Source: Intrasporangium_A sp039812505 (GTDB taxonomy: Bacteria > Actinomycetota > Actinomycetes > Actinomycetales > Dermatophilaceae). From it: a DNA stretch of 7,969 bases. Below the pieces are notes generated by a model. That model saw only the letters and a list, made by a program, of their open reading frames with translations, ran no database searches and was not told where the DNA came from. Shown here one piece after another: positions 1 through 6,529 of the stretch (within the stretch, counting starts at the first letter, position 1; each line of letters starts with the position of its first letter). The position numbers were made by a program, and so were the translations under genes. Location of the stretch: contig NZ_JBDIAQ010000159.1 of assembly GCF_039812505.1 (NCBI RefSeq), forward strand, positions 1 through 7,969, read 5' to 3'.

Positions 1-1148
1 CGCTGCACGGCACCAAGCCGATCGACCTCACCGTGGGCCTCATCGACGAGCTGCGCAGCCGCAACCCCGCCCTCGACGTCGAGCGGATCGACGACGTCGT
101 CATGGGCATCGTCTCCCCGGTCGGCGACCAGGGCGCGGTGCTTCCCCGGATCGCCGCCCTCGCCGCGGGCCTGCCCGACCACGTGGCGGGCGTGCAGCTC
201 AACCGGTTCTGCGCGAGCGGTCTCGAGTCGGTCAACACGGCGGCGCAGAAGGTGCGCTCGGGCTGGGACAGCCTCATCCTGGCCGGCGGGGTCGAGTCGA
301 TGTCTCGGGTGCCGATGGGCTCGGACGGCGGCGCGTGGGCGATGGACCCGGCGACCAACTACGACACCTCCTTCGTCCCGCAAGGGATCTCGGCAGACCT
401 GATCGCGACGATGGAGGGCTTCTCGCGCACCGACGTGGACACCTTCGCCGTGCGCTCGCAGGAGCTGGCCGCCAAGGCCTGGTCCGACGGGCGCTTCGCC
501 CGCTCGGTCGTCCCGGTGCGCGACATCAACGGGCTCGTCGTGCTCGACCACGACGAGCACATGCGCCCGGGCACCACGGTCGAGTCGCTGAGCGCCCTGA
601 GGCCGTCGTTCGCCGGGATCGGGGAGGCCGGCGGGTTCGACGCGGTGGCGCTGCAGAAGTACCACTGGGTCGAGCGGATCAACCACGTGCACCACGCCGG
701 CAACAGCTCGGGCATCGTCGACGGCGCCTGCCTCATGGTGGTCGGCTCGGGTGAGATCGGCCGCGAGCTCGGGCTCACGCCGCGGGCCCGGATCGCCGCG
801 ACGGCCACGAGCGGCGCCGACCCGACGATCATGCTGACCGGGCCGACCCCGGCCACGCAGAAGCTGCTGCACACCGCGGGGCTCACGACCGACGACATCG
901 ACCTGTTCGAGATCAACGAGGCGTTCGCCGCGGTCGTGCTGAAGTACCAGAAGGACCTCGGCATCCCCGACGAGAAGCTCAACGTCAACGGCGGGGCGAT
1001 CGCCATGGGCCACCCGCTCGGTGCGACCGGCGCGATGATCCTCGGCACGATGGTCGACGAGCTCGAACGCCGGGACGCACGTCGCGCGGTCGTCACGCTC
1101 TGCATCGGCGGCGGCATGGGTGTCGCCACCCTGATCGAGCGCGTCTGA
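1..1148 (+). CDS. fadA: 3-ketoacyl-CoA / acetyl-CoA thiolase, 5'-truncated by the window edge
   Basis: This enzyme cleaves 3-ketoacyl-CoA with free CoA to give acetyl-CoA and a shortened acyl-CoA, the last step of cytosolic beta-oxidation. The frame is open from base 3 and reads LHGTKPIDL before the GTG at 33, a typical near-N-terminal thiolase segment, so the true start lies upstream and probably a few tens of residues are missing; GTG 33 is not the start. The nucleophilic Cys lies in NRFCASGLES (codon 210-212), followed by NEAFA (915-929), the catalytic His in AMGHPLGATGA (codon 1011-1013) and the second catalytic Cys in CIGGGMG (codon 1101-1103). The segment HWVERINHVHHAGNSSG matches, from memory, the FadA subunit of the M. 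tuberculosis trifunctional enzyme (Rv0859) better than biosynthetic PhaA thiolases. The gene ends 30 bases before fadB, implying one operon. All active-site motifs are intact. Confidence 0.96.
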   Translation, partial: LHGTKPIDLTVGLIDELRSRNPALDVERIDDVVMGIVSPVGDQGAVLPRIAALAAGLPDHVAGVQLNRFCASGLESVNTAAQKVRSGWDSLILAGGVESMSRVPMGSDGGAWAMDPATNYDTSFVPQGISADLIATMEGFSRTDVDTFAVRSQELAAKAWSDGRFARSVVPVRDINGLVVLDHDEHMRPGTTVESLSALRPSFAGIGEAGGFDAVALQKYHWVERINHVHHAGNSSGIVDGACLMVVGSGEIGRELGLTPRARIAATATSGADPTIMLTGPTPATQKLLHTAGLTTDDIDLFEINEAFAAVVLKYQKDLGIPDEKLNVNGGAIAMGHPLGATGAMILGTMVDELERRDARRAVVTLCIGGGMGVATLIERV

Positions 1149-1178
1149 GCCCCAGCGAAACCGGAGGAACCACACCCA

Positions 1179-3350
1179 ATGCCTGAGCTGAACACGATCC
1201 GCTGGGAGCAGGACGCCGACGGCGTCGTCGTGCTCACCCTCGACGACCCGAGCCAGTCGGCCAACACGATGAACGCCGCATACGTCGCCTCGATGCGGGC
1301 CGCCGTCGACCGGCTGGTCGCCGAGCGGGAGACCGTCACGGGGGTGGTCGTCACGTCGGCGAAGAAGACCTTCTTCGCCGGCGGCGACCTCAACGACATG
1401 TATGCCGCCGGGCCGGCCGACGCCCAGCGGCTCTACGACACGGTCACCGAGATCAAGGCGCAGCTGCGCACCCTGGAGACCCTCGGACGCCCGGTCGTGG
1501 CCGCGATCAACGGCGCAGCCCTGGGCGGCGGCCTCGAGATCGCGCTCGCCTGCCACCACCGGATCGTCGCGGACGTCCCCGGCGCCCAGGTCGGGTTCCC
1601 CGAGGTGACCCTGGGCCTGCTGCCCGGCGGCGGTGGCGTCGTGCGGACGGTGCGGATGCTCGGTGTCCTCGACGCCGTGACCAAGCTGCTCACGCAGGGG
1701 CAGCGGTACCGCCCGGCGCAGGCCAGGGAGCTCGGCGTCGTCGACGAGGTCGTCGGCTCGGTCGAGGAGCTCGTCCCGGCGGCCAGGGCGTGGATCACGG
1801 CCCACCCCGAGGCCGTCCAGCCGTGGGACGTCAAGGGGTTCAAGATCCCCGGCGGCACACCGTCCAACCCGGCCTTCGCCGCGAACCTGCCGGCCTACCC
1901 GGCCAACCTGCGCAAGCAGCTCAAGGGCGCGAGCTACCCCGCACCACGGGCGATCCTCGCCGCCGCGGTCGAGAGCACCCAGGTCGACGTCGACACCGCC
2001 CTCGACGTCGAGTCGCGTTACCTCGTCTCGCTCATCACGGGCCAGGTGAGCAAGAACATGACCAAGGCGTTCTTCTTCGACCTGAACACGATCAAGTCCG
2101 GTGGCTCCCGCCCGGGTGGATTCCCGAAGCACCGAGCCGGCAAGGTCGCCGTGCTCGGCGCCGGCATGATGGGCGCCGGGATCGCCTACGTGTGCGCCAG
2201 GGCCGGCCTCGAGGTGCTCCTCAAGGACGTCAGCCTCGAAGCGGCCGAGCGGGGCAAGGCCCACTCCGTGGAGCTCGTCGAGAAGGCCGTCGCCCGCGGC
2301 AGGTCGAGCCGGGCCGATGCGGAGGCGCTGCTGGCCCGGATCACACCCACCGCCACCGCCACCGACCTCGCCGGCGCCGACCTCGTCATCGAGGCGGTCT
2401 TCGAGTCGGTCGACCTGAAGCACAAGGTGTTCCAGGAGGTCGAGGACGTCGTCGCCCCGGACGCCCTGCTCGCCTCGAACACCTCGACGCTGCCGATCAC
2501 AGCGCTGGCCGAGGGCGTGCAGCGGAGTGCGGACTTCATCGGGATGCACTTCTTCTCCCCCGTCGACAAGATGCCGCTGCTGGAGATCATCGCCGGCAAG
2601 CAGACCAGCGACGCGACGCTGGCCAGGGCGTTCGACGTCGCCCTGCAGATCGGCAAGACCCCGATCGTGGTGGGCGACAGCCGCGGGTTCTTCACCAGCC
2701 GGGTCATCGGCACCTTCCTGAACGAGGCGATCGCCATGGTCGGCGAGGGCGTCGCCGCCGCGAGCGTCGAGCAGGCCGGACTGCAGGCCGGCTACCCGGC
2801 GGCGCCGCTGCAGCTGGCCGACGAGCTCAACCTGTCGCTGATGAGCAAGATCGACAAGGAGACCCGGGCCGGGCTCGAGGCCGACCCGACCGGGCGCCGC
2901 TACGAGCCCCACCCGGCTACCGACATCGTCGACGAGCTGCTCGCGCTGGGCCGCAAGGGCAAGCTCGGCGGGGCGGGCTTCTACGACTACGCAGATGGCC
3001 GGCGCACCCACCTCTGGGCGGGCCTGGCCGAGAAGTACGGCCACACGACACGGATCCCCTTCGAGGACATGAAGGAGCGGATGCTCTTCGCCGAGGCCCT
3101 CGAGACGGTCAAGTGCTTCGACGAGGGCGTGCTGCGCAGCGTCCCCGACGCCAACATCGGCTCGATCATGGGGATCGGCTTCCCGGCGTGGACCGGTGGC
3201 GTCGCGCAGTACGTCGACGGCTACCCCGGCGGCGCCGCCGGGTTCGTCGCCCGCGCCCGCGAGCTCGCGCAGCGGTACGGCGACCGGTTCCTGCCCCCGG
3301 CCTCACTGGTCGCCCGGGCCGAGCGCGAGGGTGCCGAACCGGCGGCGTGA
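1179..3350 (+). CDS. fadB: Fused enoyl-CoA hydratase / 3-hydroxyacyl-CoA dehydrogenase, trifunctional-enzyme alpha subunit
   Basis: This 723-residue bifunctional enzyme hydrates trans-2-enoyl-CoA and then oxidises 3-hydroxyacyl-CoA with NAD+, passing ketoacyl-CoA to the upstream thiolase. ATG 1179 is supported by GGAGGA at 1163-1168, 10 bases away. Residues 1-190 are the crotonase domain: the oxyanion-hole segments are FFAGGDL (65-71) and ALGGG (114-118), and the catalytic acids are Glu120 and Glu142, equivalent to Glu119/Glu139 of E. coli FadB. After a helical linker, the NAD-binding dehydrogenase domain starts near 322 with GAGMMG (327-332). Its catalytic His is His457 in GMHFFSPV, with Glu469 following. 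C-terminal dehydrogenase domains cover about 500-600 and 625-715. The length fits M. tuberculosis FadB (Rv0860), which pairs with FadA as an alpha2beta2 complex. One oddity is that the motif usually written GFxVNR is GFFTSR here, placing Ser507 where the fourth catalytic residue, Asn, normally stands. Confidence 0.96.
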   Translation: MPELNTIRWEQDADGVVVLTLDDPSQSANTMNAAYVASMRAAVDRLVAERETVTGVVVTSAKKTFFAGGDLNDMYAAGPADAQRLYDTVTEIKAQLRTLETLGRPVVAAINGAALGGGLEIALACHHRIVADVPGAQVGFPEVTLGLLPGGGGVVRTVRMLGVLDAVTKLLTQGQRYRPAQARELGVVDEVVGSVEELVPAARAWITAHPEAVQPWDVKGFKIPGGTPSNPAFAANLPAYPANLRKQLKGASYPAPRAILAAAVESTQVDVDTALDVESRYLVSLITGQVSKNMTKAFFFDLNTIKSGGSRPGGFPKHRAGKVAVLGAGMMGAGIAYVCARAGLEVLLKDVSLEAAERGKAHSVELVEKAVARGRSSRADAEALLARITPTATATDLAGADLVIEAVFESVDLKHKVFQEVEDVVAPDALLASNTSTLPITALAEGVQRSADFIGMHFFSPVDKMPLLEIIAGKQTSDATLARAFDVALQIGKTPIVVGDSRGFFTSRVIGTFLNEAIAMVGEGVAAASVEQAGLQAGYPAAPLQLADELNLSLMSKIDKETRAGLEADPTGRRYEPHPATDIVDELLALGRKGKLGGAGFYDYADGRRTHLWAGLAEKYGHTTRIPFEDMKERMLFAEALETVKCFDEGVLRSVPDANIGSIMGIGFPAWTGGVAQYVDGYPGGAAGFVARARELAQRYGDRFLPPASLVARAEREGAEPAA

Positions 3351-3391
3351 CCCCGCCGCGCGCGGGCTGCACCGACACCGGGCACGCGGCT

Positions 3392-3423
3392 GGGCGGCAT
3401 ACCTCCTGATCCGTATGCCGCCC
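3392..3423 (+). terminator. U-less hairpin terminator candidate after fadB
   Basis: GGGCGGCATAC (3392-3402) and GTATGCCGCCC (3413-3423) form a perfect 11-bp stem around a 10-base loop, 41 bases after the fadB stop. No T-run follows, which is common for actinobacterial intrinsic terminators. An RNA-processing or 3'-end stabilising role is also possible. The dyad is symmetric, so the structure would form in either strand's transcript, but only + strand genes flank it. Confidence 0.7.
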
Positions 3424-3430
3424 GGCGAGC

Positions 3431-3440
3431 CGGCGCGCCG
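3431..3440. repeat. Perfect 10-base palindrome CGGCGCGCCG
   Basis: CGGCGCGCCG is identical to its own reverse complement and sits 7 bases after the fadB hairpin. It has no loop, so it is a poor RNA hairpin. In such GC-rich DNA it may be chance, and no function is assigned. Confidence 0.3.
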
Positions 3441-3471
3441 ATGCCGCACCCACCGGGTCGGCCGGGGGCGG

Positions 3472-3489
3472 ATACGTCAACTGACGCAT
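3472..3489. promoter_or_regulatory. Operator-like inverted repeat upstream of the permease gene
   Basis: ATACGTCAACTGACGCAT is an 18-base dyad: half-sites ATaCGTCA and TGACGcAT match at seven of eight positions around a central AC. It lies 71 bases upstream of the permease ATG, where a dimeric helix-turn-helix repressor would act, and it is AT-richer than its surroundings. CTGACG (3481-3486) within it resembles a -35 box, but I found no convincing -10 at 16-18 bases spacing. The dyad is seen directly; its role as an operator is inferred. Confidence 0.45.
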
Positions 3490-3559
3490 TCGCGGTCGGC
3501 CCATCGTCCTGCACCATGGCTGTCTCACGGCTCTGGCCGCAGATGCGAGGAGTGAACCC

Positions 3560-4924
3560 ATGACGTCGACGACGACCCGGCCCCATCCGGAGGGCACGAC
3601 ACAGGACACGACGCTGCGCAAGGTGCTGCACCTGCCCGGCGCGGTCCTGTTCGGGCTGTCCTACATGATCCCGCTGACCGTCTTCACGACGTACGGCGTG
3701 GTCAACGTGCAGACCGAGGGCCACCTCGTGGCCGCCTACGTCATCACGACGCTCGCGATGCTCTTCACCGCGGCGAGCTATGCGGCGATGGTCCGAGCCT
3801 TCCCCAGGGCCGGGTCCGCCTACACCTACACCCGCCGCACCCTCGGTGACCGTGTCGGCTTCCTCGGCGGCTGGGCCCTGCTGCTCGACTACCTGCTCAT
3901 GCCGATGATCACCTACCTCGTCATCGGGATCTACCTGGGCGCGAGCTTCCCGGCGGTGCCCCAGTGGGTGTGGATCCTGGCCACCCTCGGTGTCGTCACG
4001 GTCCTGAACATCGTCGGCGTCGAGCTGGTCTCCCGGGTCAGCACGCTGATGCTGGTCGTGCAGGCCGTGTTCATCGTCGTGTTCGCGGCCCTCTCGCTGC
4101 GCCACCCCGCCCCGGGCGGCGCCCCCTCGGTGACCGACGCCTTCTCGTCGCAGGGCCCCGGAGCCGCGGCCATCTTCGCCGGCGCGGCCGTGCTGTGCCT
4201 GTCCTTCCTCGGGTTCGACGCGGTCTCCGCCATGGCCGAGGAGACGGTGGAGGCGCGGCGCACCATCCCCCGAGCCATCATCATCGTCACGCTCTGCGGA
4301 GGCGCCCTGTTCGTCCTGCTGGCGGTGCTGTCCGCCCGGGTCTTCCCCGACTGGACGGCCTACACGAGCGCCGAGGCCGCCTCCCTCGACGTGATGCAGG
4401 CCGCCGGTGGCCAGTTCCTGACGAACTTCTTCACCGCTGCCTACATCGCGGGGTGCCTCGGTGCCGTGCTCGCCTCGCAGGGCACCGTGTCACGGATCCT
4501 CTACGCCATGGGCCGCGACGGGGTGCTGCCCACCGCCGTGTTCGGCCACCTGCACCCACGGTTCCGCACGCCGGTCCGCTCCATTCTCGTGGTGGGGGCG
4601 ATCGGGCTGCTCGCGCTGGTCATGGACCTGTTCCTCGCCTCCTCGCTGATCAGCTTCGGTGCGCTGACCGCCTTCACCCTGGTCAACGCGGCCGTGGTCA
4701 AGCACTACGTGATCGACCTGGGCCGGCGCACGCCGCGGGCCCTGGCGCGCTACCTCGTCGCACCGGGCATCGGCATCGGGCTGTGCCTGTGGCTCTGGAC
4801 CAGCCTGTCGAGCTCGGCCCTGCAGGTGGGCCTGGGCTGGACGGCGGTCGGAGTGCTCGTACTCGTCACGATGAGCCGCACCAAGCGGGGCGAGGCGCCG
4901 GTCCTCGCCATCGACGAGGCCTGA
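3560..4924 (+). CDS. PuuP-like APC-superfamily amine/amino-acid permease
   Basis: This 454-residue inner-membrane protein is a proton-coupled importer of the APC superfamily, with about 12 hydrophobic segments from residue 28 to 438. From memory it aligns along nearly its whole length with E. coli PuuP (putrescine importer, 461 aa): IPLTVFTTYG (37-46), FPRAGSAYTYT (81-91), LLDYLLMP (108-115), SFLGFDAVSAMAEET (215-229), MGRDGVLP (317-324) and HPRFRTP (332-338) all have clear PuuP counterparts. The polar N-terminus (about 20 residues) has no signal peptide, as expected. ATG 3560 is preceded by GAGGAG (3547-3552) at 7 bases. The gene stands alone behind the fadB terminator and has its own operator-like repeat. 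It converges on a DAO-family oxidoreductase, which would suit import of an amine or amino acid for oxidation. Putrescine is only a suggestion, since PuuP-like proteins also carry amino acids. No truncation or frameshift is seen. Confidence 0.88.
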   Translation: MTSTTTRPHPEGTTQDTTLRKVLHLPGAVLFGLSYMIPLTVFTTYGVVNVQTEGHLVAAYVITTLAMLFTAASYAAMVRAFPRAGSAYTYTRRTLGDRVGFLGGWALLLDYLLMPMITYLVIGIYLGASFPAVPQWVWILATLGVVTVLNIVGVELVSRVSTLMLVVQAVFIVVFAALSLRHPAPGGAPSVTDAFSSQGPGAAAIFAGAAVLCLSFLGFDAVSAMAEETVEARRTIPRAIIIVTLCGGALFVLLAVLSARVFPDWTAYTSAEAASLDVMQAAGGQFLTNFFTAAYIAGCLGAVLASQGTVSRILYAMGRDGVLPTAVFGHLHPRFRTPVRSILVVGAIGLLALVMDLFLASSLISFGALTAFTLVNAAVVKHYVIDLGRRTPRALARYLVAPGIGIGLCLWLWTSLSSSALQVGLGWTAVGVLVLVTMSRTKRGEAPVLAIDEA

Positions 4925-4929
4925 GCTCT

Positions 4930-4945
4930 CCCGGATGCCGCCGGG
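4930..4945. repeat. Short hairpin with ATGCCG loop, after the permease stop
   Basis: CCCGG (4930-4934), loop ATGCCG and CCGGG (4941-4945) make a 5-bp stem starting 5 bases after the permease stop codon. Its right arm overlaps the larger hairpin at 4942-4973, so the two are mutually exclusive. Read from the - strand, the loop is CGGCAT, the same loop as the hairpin after the MFS gene at 7830-7847. Confidence 0.4.
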
Positions 4946-4973
4946 CCGGGTCGGGCGCGTCCGCTCCGGCCCG
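4942..4973. terminator. Bidirectional hairpin terminator candidate between convergent genes
   Basis: CGGGCCGG (4942-4949) and CCGGCCCG (4966-4973) form a perfect 8-bp all-GC stem around a 16-base loop. The loop can extend the stem with a small internal CGG/CCG pairing. It lies 17 bases after the permease stop and 37 bases after the flavoprotein stop in the other direction, so it could end both convergent transcripts. There is no T-tract on either side. Confidence 0.6.
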
Positions 4974-5010
4974 TGGGCTGCCGTGCTCCACCCCGGGGAC
5001 TACCCGAGGC

Positions 5011-6327
5011 TCAGCCGAAGACGCTGAAGCTGCTGCGGGACCGGTCGACGTGCCGAAGCCGGCTGTAGTCGCCGAGGTCGACCGTGAGGCCGGTCACCGG
5101 CAGGGTCAGGCGGGTCGGGTGGGCATCATGGTCCCGGCCGGCCTCGGTGGCCTCGATGATGGCGTTGAGCAGCTGCCCGACGACCGGGGCGTTCTTGAAC
5201 TGGTTGCCGCTGGTGCCGATCGCGACGTAGTAGCCGGACAGGCCGGTCCGGTCGTAGATCGGGGCCCAGTCGTCCGCGACGTCGTACACCCCGACCACCC
5301 CGGCCGGGCGGTTCGGCACCCGCAGCGCCGGCAGCCGGCGCGCGGCCCGGTAGGCCTGCGCCTCGTAGACCTCACGGGTCACGTTCGGCCGGTAGTCGTC
5401 GGCGTCGTCGAGCCACTGCAGGTCGTCGCACTCGGGCTCGGCGCCTCCGACGAGCAGGCCCCCCGCCGGCGCGCCACGGAAGTAGGTGCCCAGGTCGAGG
5501 TCGGCCACCATCGGCCCGGGGACGTCGTGGTTCCAGCCCTCCGGGGCCGCGAGGTGATGCACCTCCTGGCGCATCGGCCGGGTCCGGATGTTGAACTCGT
5601 CCAGCACCCCGGCCAGACCGTTGACGTGGCCCGAGTGCGGGCCCGAGACGTTGACCACCACCGGTGCCGACAGCCGGGCCCCGTCGGCGAGCTCGACCCC
5701 CTCGACCGCGTCACCGCTGCGCAGCACCCGGGTGACCTCGGACCGGAACCGGAACTCGGCGCCACGGCGCACCGCGGCAGCCATCAGGTTGTGGGCCGCG
5801 AACACCGGGTCGTCCACGAACCCGCCGTCAGGTGTCCAGTACGCCGTCAACGTCCCGTGCGGGTCCTCCCAGAACCCCGCGTCGGTGACCCGCTTCGGCG
5901 GCCAGAACCGACCCGGGTCGAGCGCCGGCAGCCGGGACGCCAGCGTCTCGGCGTCCCATACCTCGTACGGCACCCCCGCGCGGTCGAAGAACCCGAGCAC
6001 CTTCGAGCGCTGCTGGCCCGGCGACTCGAGGCACAGGGCGCCGGTCTGGACGAACCGGGCCAGCTGCCCGTCGTCGGTGCCCTCGAGATGGTCCTCCCAG
6101 CCGACCCACCGTTGCTTGGCCTCCCACGAGACCGCCACCGCGGTGAAGGTCGAGTAGTTGAACCGGACACAGGCCGACGATGCACTCGTCGAGCCGTGCC
6201 CCGCGCCCGGTCCCCGGTCGAGCACGACGACCCGCCGGCCGTGCCGGGCCAGCTCGTAGGCGACACCGCAGCCGATGACCCCGGCCCCGATCACGATTGC
6301 GTCCGCACCCAGCGTGTGGTCGGGCAT
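5011..6327 (-). CDS. DAO-family FAD-dependent oxidoreductase (sarcosine-oxidase beta-like)
   Basis: This 438-residue soluble flavoprotein belongs to the D-amino-acid oxidase/glycine oxidase/sarcosine oxidase fold and probably oxidises an amine or N-methylated amino acid. The N-terminal Rossmann motif is IVIGAGVIGCG (11-21, GxGxxG at 14-19), and Asp37 ends strand beta-2. HGSTSASSACVRFNYST (44-60) is the flavin-contacting loop and resembles the R-x-NY segment of heterotetrameric sarcosine oxidase beta. The substrate domain spans about 150-340. GVYDVADDWAPI (346-357) and AIGTSGNQFKNAPVVGQLL (369-387) are the C-terminal FAD-closing motifs, and the protein ends in a YSRLR...SSFSVFG tail. The start is ATG 6327, because GAGAGGAG stands 8 bases upstream and GAGVIG then falls near the N-terminus; the 68 upstream in-frame codons look non-coding. 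Neither usual covalent flavin-attachment residue is present. The substrate is unassigned. Confidence 0.9.
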   Translation of the reverse strand: MPDHTLGADAIVIGAGVIGCGVAYELARHGRRVVVLDRGPGAGHGSTSASSACVRFNYSTFTAVAVSWEAKQRWVGWEDHLEGTDDGQLARFVQTGALCLESPGQQRSKVLGFFDRAGVPYEVWDAETLASRLPALDPGRFWPPKRVTDAGFWEDPHGTLTAYWTPDGGFVDDPVFAAHNLMAAAVRRGAEFRFRSEVTRVLRSGDAVEGVELADGARLSAPVVVNVSGPHSGHVNGLAGVLDEFNIRTRPMRQEVHHLAAPEGWNHDVPGPMVADLDLGTYFRGAPAGGLLVGGAEPECDDLQWLDDADDYRPNVTREVYEAQAYRAARRLPALRVPNRPAGVVGVYDVADDWAPIYDRTGLSGYYVAIGTSGNQFKNAPVVGQLLNAIIEATEAGRDHDAHPTRLTLPVTGLTVDLGDYSRLRHVDRSRSSFSVFG

Positions 6328-6335
6328 CGCGTGCG

Positions 6336-6343
6336 CTCCTCTC
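6336..6343 (-). promoter_or_regulatory. Shine-Dalgarno that fixes the flavoprotein start
   Basis: On the - strand GAGAGGAG lies 8 bases before ATG 6327, ideal spacing for a ribosome binding site. It selects this ATG over longer in-frame starts at 6402 (ATG) and 6531 (a non-ATG start), which lack comparable sites and would add residues unrelated to the family. Confidence 0.75.
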
Positions 6344-6355
6344 GGGCAGCTCGAC

Positions 6356-6372
6356 TGGTCGGTCGTCGACCA
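6356..6372. promoter_or_regulatory. Operator-like inverted repeat at the flavoprotein transcription start
   Basis: TGGTCGGTCGTCGACCA contains perfect 6-base half-sites TGGTCG (6356-6361) and CGACCA (6367-6372) around a 5-base spacer. It covers the predicted +1 of the - strand promoter and sits 29-45 bases upstream of the flavoprotein ATG. A TGGT...ACCA outline recalls GntR-family operators, but the spacing is not the classic FadR one. A repressor bound here would block transcription. The dyad is seen directly; the function is inferred. Confidence 0.5.
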
Positions 6373-6378
6373 CGGGCC

Positions 6379-6407
6379 ATGTTCGGAGCAGGCGCCGGGC
6401 ATGTCAA
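6379..6407 (-). promoter_or_regulatory. Sigma-70-type promoter for the flavoprotein gene
   Basis: Read on the - strand, TTGACA (6407-6402) is a perfect -35 consensus. Seventeen bases later, GAACAT (6384-6379) serves as a weak -10 that keeps the key A at position 2 and T at position 6. Initiation is then expected near 6371-6373, giving an untranslated leader of about 45 bases before ATG 6327. Confidence 0.55.
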
Positions 6408-6475
6408 GCAGCACCCGGCAGTGGCCCCTGCGGCAGGACCAGCGACGCGGACGGTGTGTGATGGACCCACCGAAC

Positions 6476-6489
6476 CCGACCCCGGTCGG
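6476..6489. promoter_or_regulatory. Second inverted repeat upstream of the MFS gene
   Basis: CCGACC (6476-6481) and GGTCGG (6484-6489) form a perfect dyad with a 2-base centre, 40 bases upstream of the MFS ATG. It uses the same GGTCG/CGACC pentamer as the repeat at 6356-6372, but in the opposite head-to-head arrangement. It could be an operator for the MFS gene or chance in GC-rich DNA. I did not find a recognisable -35/-10 pair for the + strand in this gap. Confidence 0.3.
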
Positions 6490-6529
6490 CCGGCCACCTC
6501 GACGACCAAGTAACCCCGGAGCCGCCCGC

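Noticed and set aside
33..35. GTG at 33 as the fadA start codon
   Set aside because: The upstream in-frame codons to base 3 read as a normal thiolase N-terminal segment, and there is no ribosome binding site before 33. The gene simply enters from the left edge.
359..1399. 346-codon - strand frame opposite fadA
   Set aside because: It is a Ser/Arg-rich shadow antisense to an intact thiolase and shows no family motif.
1790..3409. 539-codon + strand frame inside fadB
   Set aside because: It lies in another frame of fadB, has extreme Arg content and no domain. The fadB frame contains all the catalytic motifs.
3221..4105. 294-codon - strand frame across the fadB/permease junction
   Set aside because: The Asp/His/Gly/Arg-rich translation has no domain, and the frame runs antisense through two real genes and their intergenic hairpin.
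3964..6513. Very long + strand open frame (849 codons) across the permease end, the gap and the flavoprotein gene
   Set aside because: It is antisense to a clear DAO-family gene and out of frame with the permease. Its Arg/Gly/Pro/His-rich translation is a typical high-GC shadow frame with no recognisable domain.
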